DNA from: Phytoseiulus persimilis
Taxonomy: Eukaryota; Arthropoda; Arachnida; Mesostigmata; Phytoseiidae
NCBI GenBank assembly: GCA_037576195.1
Contig: CM075103.1
Coordinates: forward strand, 35,114,723 to 35,178,722
Reading direction: 5' to 3'
DNA: 64,000 nucleotides
The position numbers and the translations under genes are program-made. Under the pieces are notes generated by a model. It saw nothing but the letters and a program-made list of their open reading frames with translations. It did no database searches and was not told the origin of the DNA. Positions 23,106 through 33,806 of this stretch are shown here, one piece after another. Position 1 is the stretch's first letter; each line of letters opens with the position of its first letter.

Positions 23106-23113
23106 TATAAAAG
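23106..23113 (+). promoter_or_regulatory. TATA box and exon 1 of ILP copy 3
   Basis: TATAAAAG. The predicted non-coding exon 1 runs from about 23137 to 23188, where GCGAAA meets the donor GTGAGT. Intron 1 (23189-23787) ends in CTTACAG four bases before the ATG. The conserved block upstream (CACATCCGGCGCTTTCTGC) is shared with the other two promoters. Confidence 0.65.
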
Positions 23114-23791
23114 GACACAGTCGCGGACCCTGCTTGCAAAGTGTTCGTCTTGTTCTGCCGACCGATCAGACTATCCACCGAAGCGAAAGTGAGTTTGATT
23201 CTTACCGTACGTAACCTTGTATTTTCGAATGCTGACATGGTGCATGACAATCCGTGATTCGAATTTGAAATCACAGAGCTTTTGTCCACCTGCGTGTACT
23301 CTGGCATTCCACGTTTCGGGTAGGTTTTGGTCCCTTTTCCCACGCTTTCTGTGACGCCCATCCTGTCCAGCCTGTAGGGGTCGTTATCAGGACCCCTATG
23401 GTGATTCTCGTTGAGCCCCGTGACCTGGAGAGTACTCTTCGCTACTTTAGGCGACAATTTTTTTCGTGACAAACAGCTTCCGCTGGGAAAGGCAGAGTTC
23501 AACTCTTCTCTCGCTGGCAGCCGCGGGATCTTCCTCCCGAGTGAGTTCCACTGATCGGCGGCTCAGGATAAGAACTGAATCCGTTTGTGAGAAAACGCGG
23601 TTGCTCGTCCGGTAGCAAATGCCCGAACGAATCGCCCGCAGGGACCAGCCTTCACGCGACCTCGCTCTCAGAAGAATACGGAGTTCCGCCTCGTTGGCCT
23701 CCCCAGCCGGGGAATCCCGAAGCAGCATCGCTGAGACACATCGAGTGCTCGCTCGGAACTGACGGCATTATTTTTGATCACTTACAGCAAG

Positions 23792-25318
23792 ATGACGTCC
23801 GCTTGTAACCGCTGGGCGGTTTGTTTGCTGCTTTGCGTCTTGCAAGTTCTACTACCGGAAAGGAGCGGGGCGTCGGATTTAGAGGGACGGCGAGTCCGGA
23901 TGTGCGGGAAGAAGCTCTCGGATCTAACTATTAACCTCTGTAACTTCGTCGGTGGACTCAACCAACGAGTGCAGCGGAGATCGGAACGAGGTGAGTCTTT
24001 AAATCGAGAACTCGGTCGGAATGTGAAACTGAGGAGATTCCCTCCCAGAAAGCTAATCCTCGAGTTGGTGCGCCGAATGCTCCCGCGGACGGCTGACACA
24101 GCCCCCACACCTGTGGATCGATTAGGTGGATGTTCACGCCATTTATTGCCTCGTTTGTAGCTCAACAACGTCACCACGTATCTGAGGCCAAATGAGCACC
24201 TTGGATTCTGTGTGTATCGTCTCCGGTGACGGGAGGCGAAACAGATGCACGGCGGCGACAATTGTTAGACGTGATCTACTGTCGAGGGTCCGTGACTCGT
24301 TCCAATCTGCGTTGCCCAGTGAGGGCCTCTTCACCCGGGGGAGATTGTTGTTGACCGAGTGGTCGCGAGAACGTTGTTTTCAAACGCTTCTCAGCGCTGG
24401 GACTGGAATCGAGACCACTTCCGCAAGTTTCAAGCGACCTGTCTGGGATGAGCGCCGCCGCGTGGAAGCATCGCCGAGCGAATTCTTTCGATCGATCATC
24501 TAGACGGGAATCGATCTGCGACACAGATGCCTCGGGAATACGAAATGAAGGAAGCACAACGCCAATTGTCGCTGGCCATGGTCGATCGAAAACAGTCCTG
24601 AGCGAGGACGCTGGAGCTCGGATGCAGAATCTCCTCACAGCGTTCGGCCTTGATGCTCAAGGCCAGGCCTATGCGCAGGTGTTGCGCGTTCGAGAGATTC
24701 TCACGTTGTGCCCTCCGATGGGCCACGCCTCGGAGGACGGAACGGCTCCCTCGTCTGAGCGGAGGCACGATGACCTCCGGAGGGCGGCGGAACTGGCCCG
24801 ACGAACTCCTCGCGGATATTTCGCCGAATATTCTGGGCATCGTGCGAGGAACTTCCGCGTCGGAGGGTGTTTCTCGCATGCATAACCTAACTACGATTCT
24901 CGTTCGCAGCTCTGGGCTCGTTCGAGCGCCGTCTCAGACGGAGAGACGTCGGCATCGTCGACGAATGCTGTCGGAACCCTTGCTCTTTGCAGCAACTGCT
25001 GCAGTACTGCGCTCGACCCACGACAAAGGAAGAAGAATCCAAGATAATGGACCGCTTCCTCCAAGTCATCCGCATCCCAACGAAAGTCGTATCGGTGACA
25101 CGGGACGGGTCAAAGGTGCGTATTCCACACGTGAGCTCTGCGTTCTCAGTTTCGATCGAAAGGGCTCCGTCGAGTCACAGCCTCGCAAAGGAGCTAAATC
25201 CCTCATGAAAATCATGTTGCAGAAGGAAGACGCCGTCGAGATAGAGGATGAGGTCAACGCTCCAAGCCAGCTGAACACGAACGGAGCCCACTCGGCGGAT
25301 TTCATCTTCGTTAGATGA
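23792..25318 (+). CDS. Insulin-like peptide precursor, copy 3 (intact, 3 coding exons)
   Basis: Predicted exons: 23788-23990 (ATG 23792, context CAAGATG), 24910-25115 and 25181-25318, 180 aa. Residues 1-28 form a signal peptide (WAVCLLLCVLQVLLP core, cleavage near GAS). B chain: MCGKKLSDLTINLC, Cys 38 and 50. The C-peptide is short, with RR at 62-63 and 73-74 and RRR at 76-78. A chain (24951-25010, residues 81-100): GIVDECC, RNPC, then SLQQLLQYC. The extension 101-180 ends in an acidic exon (KEDAVEIEDEV ... DFIFVR). The B/A split by a phase-1 intron (23991-24909) matches the conserved C-peptide intron of insulin genes. Copies 1, 2 and 4 have RPRE where this one has RRRD, giving copy 3 a stronger basic site before the A chain. 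This is the best candidate for the active gene because promoter, exon 1 and coding exons are all present. Confidence 0.9.
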
Positions 25319-26640
25319 GGCGCAGAGAGATGCTGCCTCGATAGATGCATCTTCGGAGGCCACGATTGGAAGCGGCTGCCTTCAGAAATTATTTATTCAA
25401 TTTACATCCAGTTTCATGTGATATTTAGCTAGGGAACACGCGGGCGGGTGGATTATTGTAGGTTAGGTATTATAGGATAGGTAACTCAATTCTTTCAATT
25501 GTATCTCTGTTTCGATGCCAGAGCCTGGCCAGAGAGTGATTCCTCTGTGATGTAGGTTGACTTCAAGATGAATTCGAATCCAGAATCTCATGTTGGAGCG
25601 AGTGAAAAAAAAACGGTTGACATTCTCGAGGGGCGGCGGATCGTCGGCAGTAACGATCGACGACGCCGCTGGAAAGCCCGGAAGCGTCCGATGTTTTCGG
25701 CTACGATGTCAATAAATCAAATTGTGGTAAGCAACCGAATGTGCATCTCACTGAAAGGTGAACCGGTACCGGAAACTTCTCGGACTCATCGAGTCCACGG
25801 AGCTGAATTCCGAAACAGGCATTCCCGACCGGGTCGTTAGTATTCGATGGATGGCCGAAACAGCTCGTGGATCTCTTGATGGTCGAGAGAGATTGAAGTT
25901 TTGAGATCCACGATAACTTCCACAAGGAAGACCTAACATCCAAGAACGGAACGAACTATCTCTTCCGTCTCTGGGTCTTCCAGAGACTAAGAGTCCCAGC
26001 TCCAAGTTTCCAGTAACGATCAAGTTCTCGCGTTCCCGCGAGCTTCCTCTAAAAACCTCGGTATGGCAAACAGGAACGACATGGCACTGCCTAGGAGTAT
26101 CACGACTGATAGAAGTATCCGCAATGCCAGTGCAATCATGCCAGATTGCACGTGGAAGGAATCCATCTCGAAGTCAAGTCGGCTGCACGTTAATGGTCTC
26201 TACTTTCGTAGGACCCTCAATGATGCTGGAATATTAGCGGCTCGGCTTCTGATCTCAAAAAAAAACGTATGATATCAGTAGAGCCAAGAAATTCCCTCCC
26301 ATCAATCCATATGAGATTATGGATAGAGGATTCCCTGATGACTGAGTTCATCAGTTCTCTTTGCAATGATGCATGATACACCGAACTGTGCAGGCATCTT
26401 CCCATAGATCCATGGATTGATGTGTGTTCGTTGATTTCTCGAACAGTACCGTTCATTGAGAGTCTTCCTCTCTCGGTTCCCCCTCGATCTGATTAACTCG
26501 ACTGTTCCGGCGGAATCACAGAAAACCGATATTTGTCGGATCAGCCAGCTTTCGGCCGACTGGCTTTTGGCCGCGCTGTGCGCGGTTGAACGGCCTTCCG
26601 TGGCATCGAAGCACTTTTCACTCTCTTCACTGGGTCAGCA
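25319..26640 (+). repeat. 3' flank of ILP copy 3
   Basis: Homologous to the other 3' flanks. The short conserved frame is broken here: it opens at 25568, but 2 nt are missing after GGAAACTT (about 25779), so the normal ending is lost. An AATAAA is at 25711-25716. Near its right end, 26540-26640 carries about 100 bp not found in the other flanks. Confidence 0.75.
25711..25716 (+). terminator. Candidate polyadenylation signal, ILP copy 3
   Basis: AATAAA about 390 nt after the stop, at the position conserved in all four flanks (15427, 34318 and minus 3398). Position-based inference only. Confidence 0.3.
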
Positions 26641-26649
26641 TCATGGTTT

Positions 26650-27183
26650 TGAAAAGGATGGTTAGATTGGCCTCCTGATCACCCCTCCAGATTCGGAGAA
26701 GTATGAACGATGGGTCCCGGAATCACCCCCCCAGGGTTGGAAAGTAGTGGTCAGATTGGTCCCGAAATCACCCGTCCAGAGTTGGAAAGTGATGGTCAGA
26801 TTGGTCCCGAAATCACCCGTCCAGAGTTGGAAAGTGATGGTCAGATTGGTCTCGGAATCACCCCTCCAGAGTTGGAAAGTAGTGGTCAGATTGGTCTCAG
26901 AATCACCCGTCCAGAATTGGAAAGTGATGGTCGGATTGGTCTCGGGATCACCCCTCCAGACATGAAAGAGTATGGTCAGATTGGTCTCGGAATCACCCGT
27001 CCAGAGTTGGAATGTGATGGTCAGATTGGTCTCGGAATCACCCCTCCAGACATGAAAGAGTATGGTCAGATTGGTCCCGGAATCACCCCTCCAGAATTGG
27101 AAAGTGATGGTCAGATTGGTCTCGGAATCACTCGTCCAGACATGAAAGAGTATGGTCAGATTGGTCTCGGAATCACCCCGTTC
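26650..27183 (+). repeat. 45-bp minisatellite, array 4 (about 12 units)
   Basis: Same family, with two alternating unit types, one with CCAGAGTTGGAAAGTGATGG and one with CCAGACATGAAAGAGTATGG. The array again separates the ILP 3' flank from the hAT relic of the next unit. Confidence 0.95.
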
Positions 27184-27239
27184 TGAGCAGGTAACCTCGA
27201 TGTAAGTTCCCGATTCATCGATACCGCGCAAGGGTTACG

Positions 27240-27810
27240 CTCCGTCTGTTTACGACGACACCGCAAGGCTGTCGGAACGTCGAATATTTGGATCTCTATC
27301 GATGAGACGACGGATAAAACGGGGCGAATCGTAGCCGATGTTGTGGAGGGCGGTTTGAGAAACACCGAGTTTTGCGGAAGCTACCTTCTGGTGTGTGAAG
27401 CTGTGGATTCTTCGAATGCCATATCCACTGCGCATGTCTCCGTCAAATCATTGGAGTTGTTATGGGATGGCGAGATCCACTACGAGCGCGTCCTTGTCTC
27501 TGTTACAGACGCCGCACGTTACATGACGGGAGCAGGCCGCAGCCTCAAGGTTCTATTCCCTCGACTCCACGAAAATTGGCGAATCTTCCGGAGGAGCTCA
27601 GGCCTGTTCTCAAAAAATTCGACAACGTGGTAAACAGACGGTTTCACAGAGCCATTCCGAATGCGAGATTTCATGAGGGGAACCCGAGAGACGGTGAAAC
27701 GGGGTTGTCCACGGAAGTTGTTCTGCTACTCAAATTCGCGCCAATCGAGTCCTGTGAACTCGAGCAACCTTCTCCCAGTACGAATCCATTCTGCAAGACA
27801 CTAGACAGTC
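27240..27810 (+). pseudogene. hAT-family transposase relic, internally deleted (unit III)
   Basis: Third copy. It contains IWISIDETTDKTGRIVADV, CGSYLLVCEAVDSSNA, SVTDAARYM and KVLFPRLH, then KLANLPEELRPVLKKFDNVV in another frame, then LKFAPIESCELEQPSPS. The deletion and frame break are the same as in units I and II. It lacks the DNA-binding and most of the catalytic region, so it cannot encode transposase. Confidence 0.62.
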
Positions 27811-29926
27811 TTTCCTGTCTGACAATCTGAAGCCTTCGGTTGCGGGGGCTTGTAACCAGCCTTCTAATTAAAGAAACCTTGTACATATCTCTCTGAATAT
27901 TTGGGCTGATTTTGTCTCGAATATTTCATGCATAGTCTCAGTTATTTCATGCATATTTTTCCCAGCCCTAGTGATTAGGAGTCTTGAGTCGTACACTCTG
28001 GCTGATGGATATTATCATGTTCGATGGGTTCATTCAGCTTTCACGAGGGGAAGTCGTGAAGTGCGACGCATCGACTCCAATGCGCTGGCGTTGATTTCGT
28101 CGGACAATGATCATCTCAAACGAGCCGTGCCACGGAATCTTTCATAAAACTTTTCAGAGGATGAGACTTCCCAGGGTCGATTCCAAGATAACAAGATGTC
28201 TGAAACCCCTGTGTTCTCTCCGAGAATCACAGAACTATCGGTTGGAATAAAGTCCAAAGTTATCGCTGAATGACTGCCTCAATAGTCAACTCTGAGAACT
28301 TTTCTGCCCATCTCTGGTTTGTTCAGAAGTTTTCGACTCAAGGACGGAATCCAGAAGTATTCTCTGCACTGCTCTTCAAGTTTCCATACTGTAGCAGCGA
28401 TAATAGTTTTTTTCTGACATAACTCGATGCCAAAGGCAATCGTGAAACGATGGGGCCCATGTGACAACGCATCTCAGCTGTCAGACAGTCGATTCCGAGA
28501 TTCATATGTGTCTTATCAGGGGAAGTGACATATCAGCTGGATACCCGTCTGTGTGGTTTAATATCCGTTCCGAGTCTATTATTGGATTCTCAATCAGTAG
28601 TGTCTCGGGAGAAGGGGCTTAAGATACACAGCTCGGGGGAGCAAAAATCGAGCTTATATTGCGAACGAACTTCGTAATCCCCTCCTGGGGCTTTTCCCAT
28701 CGGTCACAAACAGGAGAGCATCGCGATCAAGGTGCTCATCCGCGGCGAATTTCAGGGCCCATTCCCGACACCGCGCCTAGAGATCCTCTGATCACCACAA
28801 CGAGGTAATCTTCTCGTGTTCAATCGGAAATAAAGCTCACCCCCGTCCGAGAAGTCATCCTTTCTCTTAACCGGGCTGGAGCACGGTCATTGTTCCATAG
28901 AGCTAGCAATAGTAACCATCTCAACGATGTTGTCGCTTCTTCATAGATCCGGTTTTGGACGAGAGAATTGTTGCCATCTCAACGATGTTATCGCTTCTTC
29001 ATAGATCCGGTTTTGGACGAGAGAATTGTTGCCGTTAGTTTAGGTTCCAAAGCTGACAGTGATACATTGAGGCGCTGTCACAGTTGCCGTTGGACATCTC
29101 GAGCAACATCTCTCTGGAATCCGAACGACTCACTGGCAAACAAGGCTGTGTCCCGCCTGCCACAAGATGGCATGATTGGCCGAAATGTCTCGACTCCTTG
29201 GAGAATAGGATGGGCATCTCCGAATGAATGTCAAACCCAACGGGGAACGGGCCGAATCTTCTGGTTTTGTGCGCTTTCCCAACTGTGTCTGATAGATTAG
29301 CTGTAACTGGGGGAATGAGTTGAGTTTAGTTCCATGGTATCGCCCGAGGCAGAAACGCAGCCTCCCTGAATCGGGACGAGAGCAAGTTTCGGGGAACATG
29401 TGTGCAAGCTGGAAGAGCTTTCTCTCGTTCCGACGGGGCCTATGCATGAGTTTGAGGAGAGAGGAAATAACAACGGAAGAGATGCTCGCCGTGTTTGGTA
29501 TCAACTGCCAAGGCTGGAGGCACCCAAATCAACGAATGAGCGCAGAGCTAACGGATGGAGCAGAACGGAACAGTGGCGTGTTGGTCTTGGACTCGTCATG
29601 TGTCCTCGTGTAATTGCGGAATCATGCAAACCGTATCTTGGAGCTTCGATGAGCCGGGAGGAAATGAACGAAAAATTTATCTGCACTCTTGACAGATTCG
29701 CTATTGGTACCGATAGTTAAAGCCTCAACATCGAGTCGTGCCCAAATCATGAAAGAACCGGGCCATCGATCCGTATTCTCGAGCGTTGCTGTTCTCAGAA
29801 GTTCTCACCAATGATCAGTTCACTTTGCTCGGACCATCGGATGTTCATGAATATTTCGCCCTAGGAAATTCAACTCACCAACGAGCCTCATCGAGTTACA
29901 GTCTGATTACGCTGTATGTAAGAATG

Positions 29927-31262
29927 CAGGGTGACCAGCCAAGCTCTTCCAAAGATAATCGATCCCACTCCCGACGAAAAGAGCGCTAAAGGGCGTCTAG
30001 AGTCTTGTGCGGTTTATCGCAGGCCCTCGCTAGTACAACTGACCAAACACTGAACTCCATTGCGTTCAGGTCGGGAGAACACGGAGGACACTCAGAGCAC
30101 GTGATGAAGTCTGGGAAATGCTCTCGACACCACTGCTGAGTTTCCTACGCACGATGAGCGGGTTCGGGATCCTGCTGGAAAGTCCAGCGACCTCCACCGA
30201 AAAGTTTCAGCGCACACGGAGCGACGACTGCTTCCGAAATATCACGGCGGTACACTTCAGCGTCGATTTTCACTCCTGACTGCCTGAAACCGAGGGTGCC
30301 TTGCCTGTGCCACACATTCCGGCCAAACCATGACTGATTGTGGATTTTGGCGGTGCTCAACGATTTGTGAGGTTGAAGGCGGCTCCGAACACCAAATTCG
30401 ATCGGTCTGGCGATTGAGAGACTGTTCGATTGTGAACAACTTCTCGTCAGTGAACGGGATAGTTTCCCATGCCGAACCTTCGGCCCGCTTGGCAATATCA
30501 CGGCATCGCTGCAGTCTTCTACGCTTGTTATCTTCGGTCAGTCGCTGGCCTTTTCTCAGCTTGTAGGCCTCGAGGCCGAGAACATTTTTCGCTATTTGGC
30601 GCACTGATTCGCGTTTGAGGCCAAGCTCACGAGCGATTTTCCGCTTGGATTTCGTTGAAGTCTCTTCTTAAGGATGTCCCGATTCCTGGGACTGTTCACG
30701 ATTGGTTTTCTGCCTCGTCCCGGACGATCTCCATGATGGCCCAGCTCGCGACACCCGTGGATTGCTTTCGATACGGTCGATTTGGGAGCACCAAGCAAAC
30801 GAACTTTGTCACACGGAGCGTGATCCCGCTGGAATAATCCCAAAATCGGGGAACGCTTGCTTGCTATCCTGGAGAAAAAAGATAGGGGTCAAGTTCAGTA
30901 GCTCAACCAGTGGTTCCGTAGGCTTACGTTCCACATCAATCTCATTGACGACCAGTATCATGGATGCGAGCCGCTAACGGCGAAACGGGCGATTCACGCT
31001 ACTCGACAGTGCCGCGAAGCTCAACCCCGGGTGGTTTCAGTTTCGTTGCGGCCAGCTTTCGCCACAACACGTGGACCCTCGCCGGTAGAATGTAAGCCTA
31101 CATTAAAAATGTCAACAACTTGGAGCCCGTACACACGGAGTGAGGGATCGACGGATGGCTTCTGAACTCTGAACGCATCGTCCAAAACTCCGTTGTCCGC
31201 CATGTCACAGCGAGACTTACAGCTCGTTTGAAAAAAAATTCACGTTATCTCTGGTCACCCTG
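29927..31262 (-). mobile_element. Mariner-like DNA transposon, 1,336 bp, with terminal inverted repeats
   Basis: The left end CAGGGTGACCAG (29927-29938) is mirrored by CTGGTCACCCTG at 31251-31262. The uninterrupted site survives in unit II (GAATATTGATGG near 22634), so the target was a TA. The right TA remains (31263-31264), while the left reads TG by mutation. Length and ends fit Tc1/mariner. The element entered after the ILP unit had been duplicated, since units I and II lack it. Confidence 0.9.
29986..30843 (-). pseudogene. Mariner transposase, frameshifted (DD37E-like spacing)
   Basis: Minus strand. The N-terminal helix-turn-helix region reads LLGAPKSTVSKAIHGCRELG, followed by GRGRKP. 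After a frameshift near 30600 comes RQIAKNVLGLEAYKLRKGQ and the first catalytic block PFTDEKLF. After a second shift near 30290 come GVKIDAEVY and the second block FQQDPEPAHRA, an in-frame TAG (30147-30145), then CSPDLNAMEFSVW to the stop at 29986. Counting the stop as one residue, 37 positions separate the second Asp from the Glu of NAME. This is the spacing of DD37D/DD37E families. Inactive. Confidence 0.85.
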
Positions 31263-31728
31263 TATTCATGGAAGGCGAGGGAAATGACCACTACATCTCC
31301 GAGTCCAGAAGATCGAAAATGGCGGATCCCCGCATCAAAAGAGGCCGTCGTCGATCGTTTGTGGAGTCACCGTTCTGCAGGAATGATTATTGTATCCGGG
31401 GTGCCCTCACTGGACCTGCCGCGAGCTGTCTATTCTGCTGGAATCGGTGAAAGTGGAAGAGTAAATCTGAGCATCTTGGGAAGATCGCGGAGGATTGCTC
31501 GGGGAACACCGGGATGTTGGGACGCCGCGATCGATCTGATGAAGTGACGAATGAAGCCCTCGGAGGTACTTGGAGCAGTCGAAAGTCCGCCACAAACAAA
31601 TGCGGTTTATTTCAAAGTTTTCTTGTTTCGGGAGCTCCGTCTGCGCTCTGAGGCAGTAGTATTCAGATGGTTCGGGGAGGGAATCAGCGAGGGCACGAAG
31701 AGCTTTACACACATCCGGCGCTTCCTGC

Positions 31729-31736
31729 TATAAAAG
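31729..31736 (+). promoter_or_regulatory. TATA box and exon 1 of ILP copy 4
   Basis: TATAAAAG. The predicted non-coding exon 1 ends at 31811 before the donor GTGAGT (31812). Intron 1 runs to 32404. The layout and almost all bases match the copy 3 promoter. Confidence 0.65.
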
Positions 31737-32408
31737 GACACAGTCGCGGACCCTGCTTGCAAAGTGTTCGTCTTGTTCTGCCGACCGATCAGACTATCCA
31801 CCGAAGCGAAAGTGAGTTTGATTCTTACCGTACGTAACCTTGTATTTTCGAATGCTCTCATGGTGCATTACAAGCCGTGATTCGAATTTGAAATCACATA
31901 GCTTTTGTCCACCTGCGTGTACTCTGGCATTTCACGTGTCGGGCAGGTTTTCGTCCTCTTCCCCACGCTTTCTGTGACGCCCATCCTGTCCAGCCTGTAG
32001 GGGTCGTTATCATTACCCCTGTGGTGATTCTTGTTGAGCCCCGTGACCTGGAGAGTCGTCTTCGCTACTTTTGGCGACAATTTTTTTCGTGACGAACAGC
32101 TTCGGCTGGGAAAGGCAGAGTTCAACTCTTCTCTCTCGCTGGCAGCCGCGGGATCTCCCTCCCGAGTGAGTTCCACTGATCGGCGGCTCAGGGTAAGAAC
32201 TGAATCCGCTTGTGAGATAACGCGGTTGCCAGTCCCGTAGCGAATGCCCGAACGAATCGTCCGCAGGGATCACGCGACCTCGCTCTCAGAAAAATACGGA
32301 GTTCCGCCTCGTTGGCCTCTCAGTCGGGGAATCCCGAAGCAGAATCGCTGAGACACATCGAGTGCTCGCTCGGAACTAACGGCATTACTTTTGATCATTT
32401 ACAGCAAG

Positions 32409-33806
32409 ATGACGTCTACTTGTAACCGCTGGTCGGTTTGTTTGCTGCTTTGCGTCTTGCAAGTTCTACTACCGGAAAGGAGCGGGGCGTCGGATTTAGA
32501 GGGACGGCGAGTCCGGTTGTGCGGGAAGAAGCTCTCGGATCTGACCATTAACCTCTGTAACTTCGTCGGTGGACTCAACCAACGAGTGCAGCGGAGATCG
32601 GAACGAGGTGAGTCTTCAAATCGTGAACTCGGTCGGAATGTGAAACTGAGGAGATTCTGTCCCAAAAAGCTAATCCTCGAGCGGGTGCGCTCCCGCGGAC
32701 TGCTGCCACAGCTCCTACACCTGTGGATCAATTAGGTGGATGTTCACGCCATTCATTGCCTCGTTTGTAGCTCAACATCGTCACCGCGTATCTGAGGCCA
32801 AATGAGCACCTTGGATTCTGTGTATCGTCTCCGGTGACGGGAGGCGAGACGGATGCACGGCCGCGACAATTGTTAGACGCGATCTACTGTCGAGGGTCCG
32901 TGACTCGTTCCAATCTGTGTCGCCCAAAGAGGGCCTCTTCACGCGGAGAAGATTGTTGTTGACCGAGTGGTCGCGAGAACGTTGTTTTCAAACGCTTCTC
33001 AGCGCTGGGTCTGGAATCGAGACCAATTCCGCAAGTTTCGAGCGACCTGTCTGGGATGAGCGCCGCCGCGTGGAAGCATCGCCGAGCGAATTCTCTCGAT
33101 CGATCATCCAGACGGGAATCGATCCTCGACACAGATGCCTCGGGGATACGAAATGAAGGAAGCAGAACGCCGATTGTCGCTGGCCATGGTCGATTGAAAA
33201 CAGTCTTGAGCGAGGACGCTGGAGCTCGGATGCAGAATCTCCTCACAGCGTTCGGCCTTGATGCCCAAGGCCAGGCCTATGCGCAGGTGTTGCGCGTTCG
33301 AGAGATTCTCACGTTGCGCCCTCCGATGGGCCACGCCTCGGAGGACGGAACGGCTTCCTCGTCTGAGCGGAGGCATGATGACCTCCGGAGGGCGGCGGAA
33401 CTGGTCCGACGAACTCCTCGCGGATATTTCGCCGAATATTCTGGGCATCGTGCGAGGAACTTCCGCGTCGGAGGGTGTTTCTCGCATGCATAACCTAACT
33501 ACGATTCTCGTTCGCAGCTCTGGGCTCGTTCGAGCGCCGTCTCAGACCGAGAGAAGTCGGCATCGTCGACGAATGCTGTCGGAACCCTTGCTCTTTGCAG
33601 CAACTGCTGCAGTACTGCGCTCGGCCCACGACGAAGGAAGAAGAAGCCAAGATAATGGATCGCTTCCTCCAAGTCATCCGCATCCCAACGAAAGTCGTAT
33701 CGGTGACACGGGACGGGTCAAAGGTGCGTATTCCACACGTGAGCTCTGCGTTCTCAGTTTCGATCGAAAGGGCTCCGTCGAGTCACAGCCTCGCAAAGGA
33801 GCTTAA
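32409..33806 (+). CDS. Insulin-like peptide precursor, copy 4 (shortened C-terminal extension)
   Basis: Predicted exons: 32405-32607 (ATG 32409), 33518-33723 and 33789-33806. Signal peptide, B chain (LCGKKLSDLTINLC, Met to Leu before the first Cys) and A chain (33559-33618, GIVDECC then RNPC then SLQQLLQYC) are all intact. In the last exon GCT TAA replaces GCT AAA or GCT GAA, so translation ends after five codons of it. The protein is about 140 aa instead of 180, and the acidic tail is lost. The insulin core should still fold and pair its cysteines, so this could be a functional shorter hormone or an early stage of decay. The splice sites match those of copies 1 and 3. Confidence 0.85.

Larger units (their letters stand above)
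27811..31728. repeat. 5' flank of the ILP unit, unit III (interrupted by mariner)
   Basis: Homologous to 8200-10594. A 58-bp tandem duplication (CATCTCAACGATGTT ... GAATTGTTGC) lies at 28916-29031 and is not seen in the other units. The paired frames at 29130-29504 (minus) and 29320-29613 (plus) are present. Mariner interrupts it at 29927-31262. No gene of its own is supported. Confidence 0.6.

Noticed and set aside
24192-24885. Long open frames inside intron 2 of the ILP copies (for example the MSAAAWKHRRANSF frame of 145 codons)
   Set aside because: They lie between good splice sites, are open on both strands, lack family features, and most of the stretch is deleted in the otherwise intact copy 1.
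24987-25208. Read-through of the A-chain exon to a stop at 25208 as the true gene end
   Set aside because: Splicing out 25116-25180 (GTGCGT...CACAG) joins in phase to a 45-codon acidic exon open in copies 1 and 3, with a 44-codon equivalent in pseudogene copy 2, which is the better model. Retention is kept as a possible isoform.
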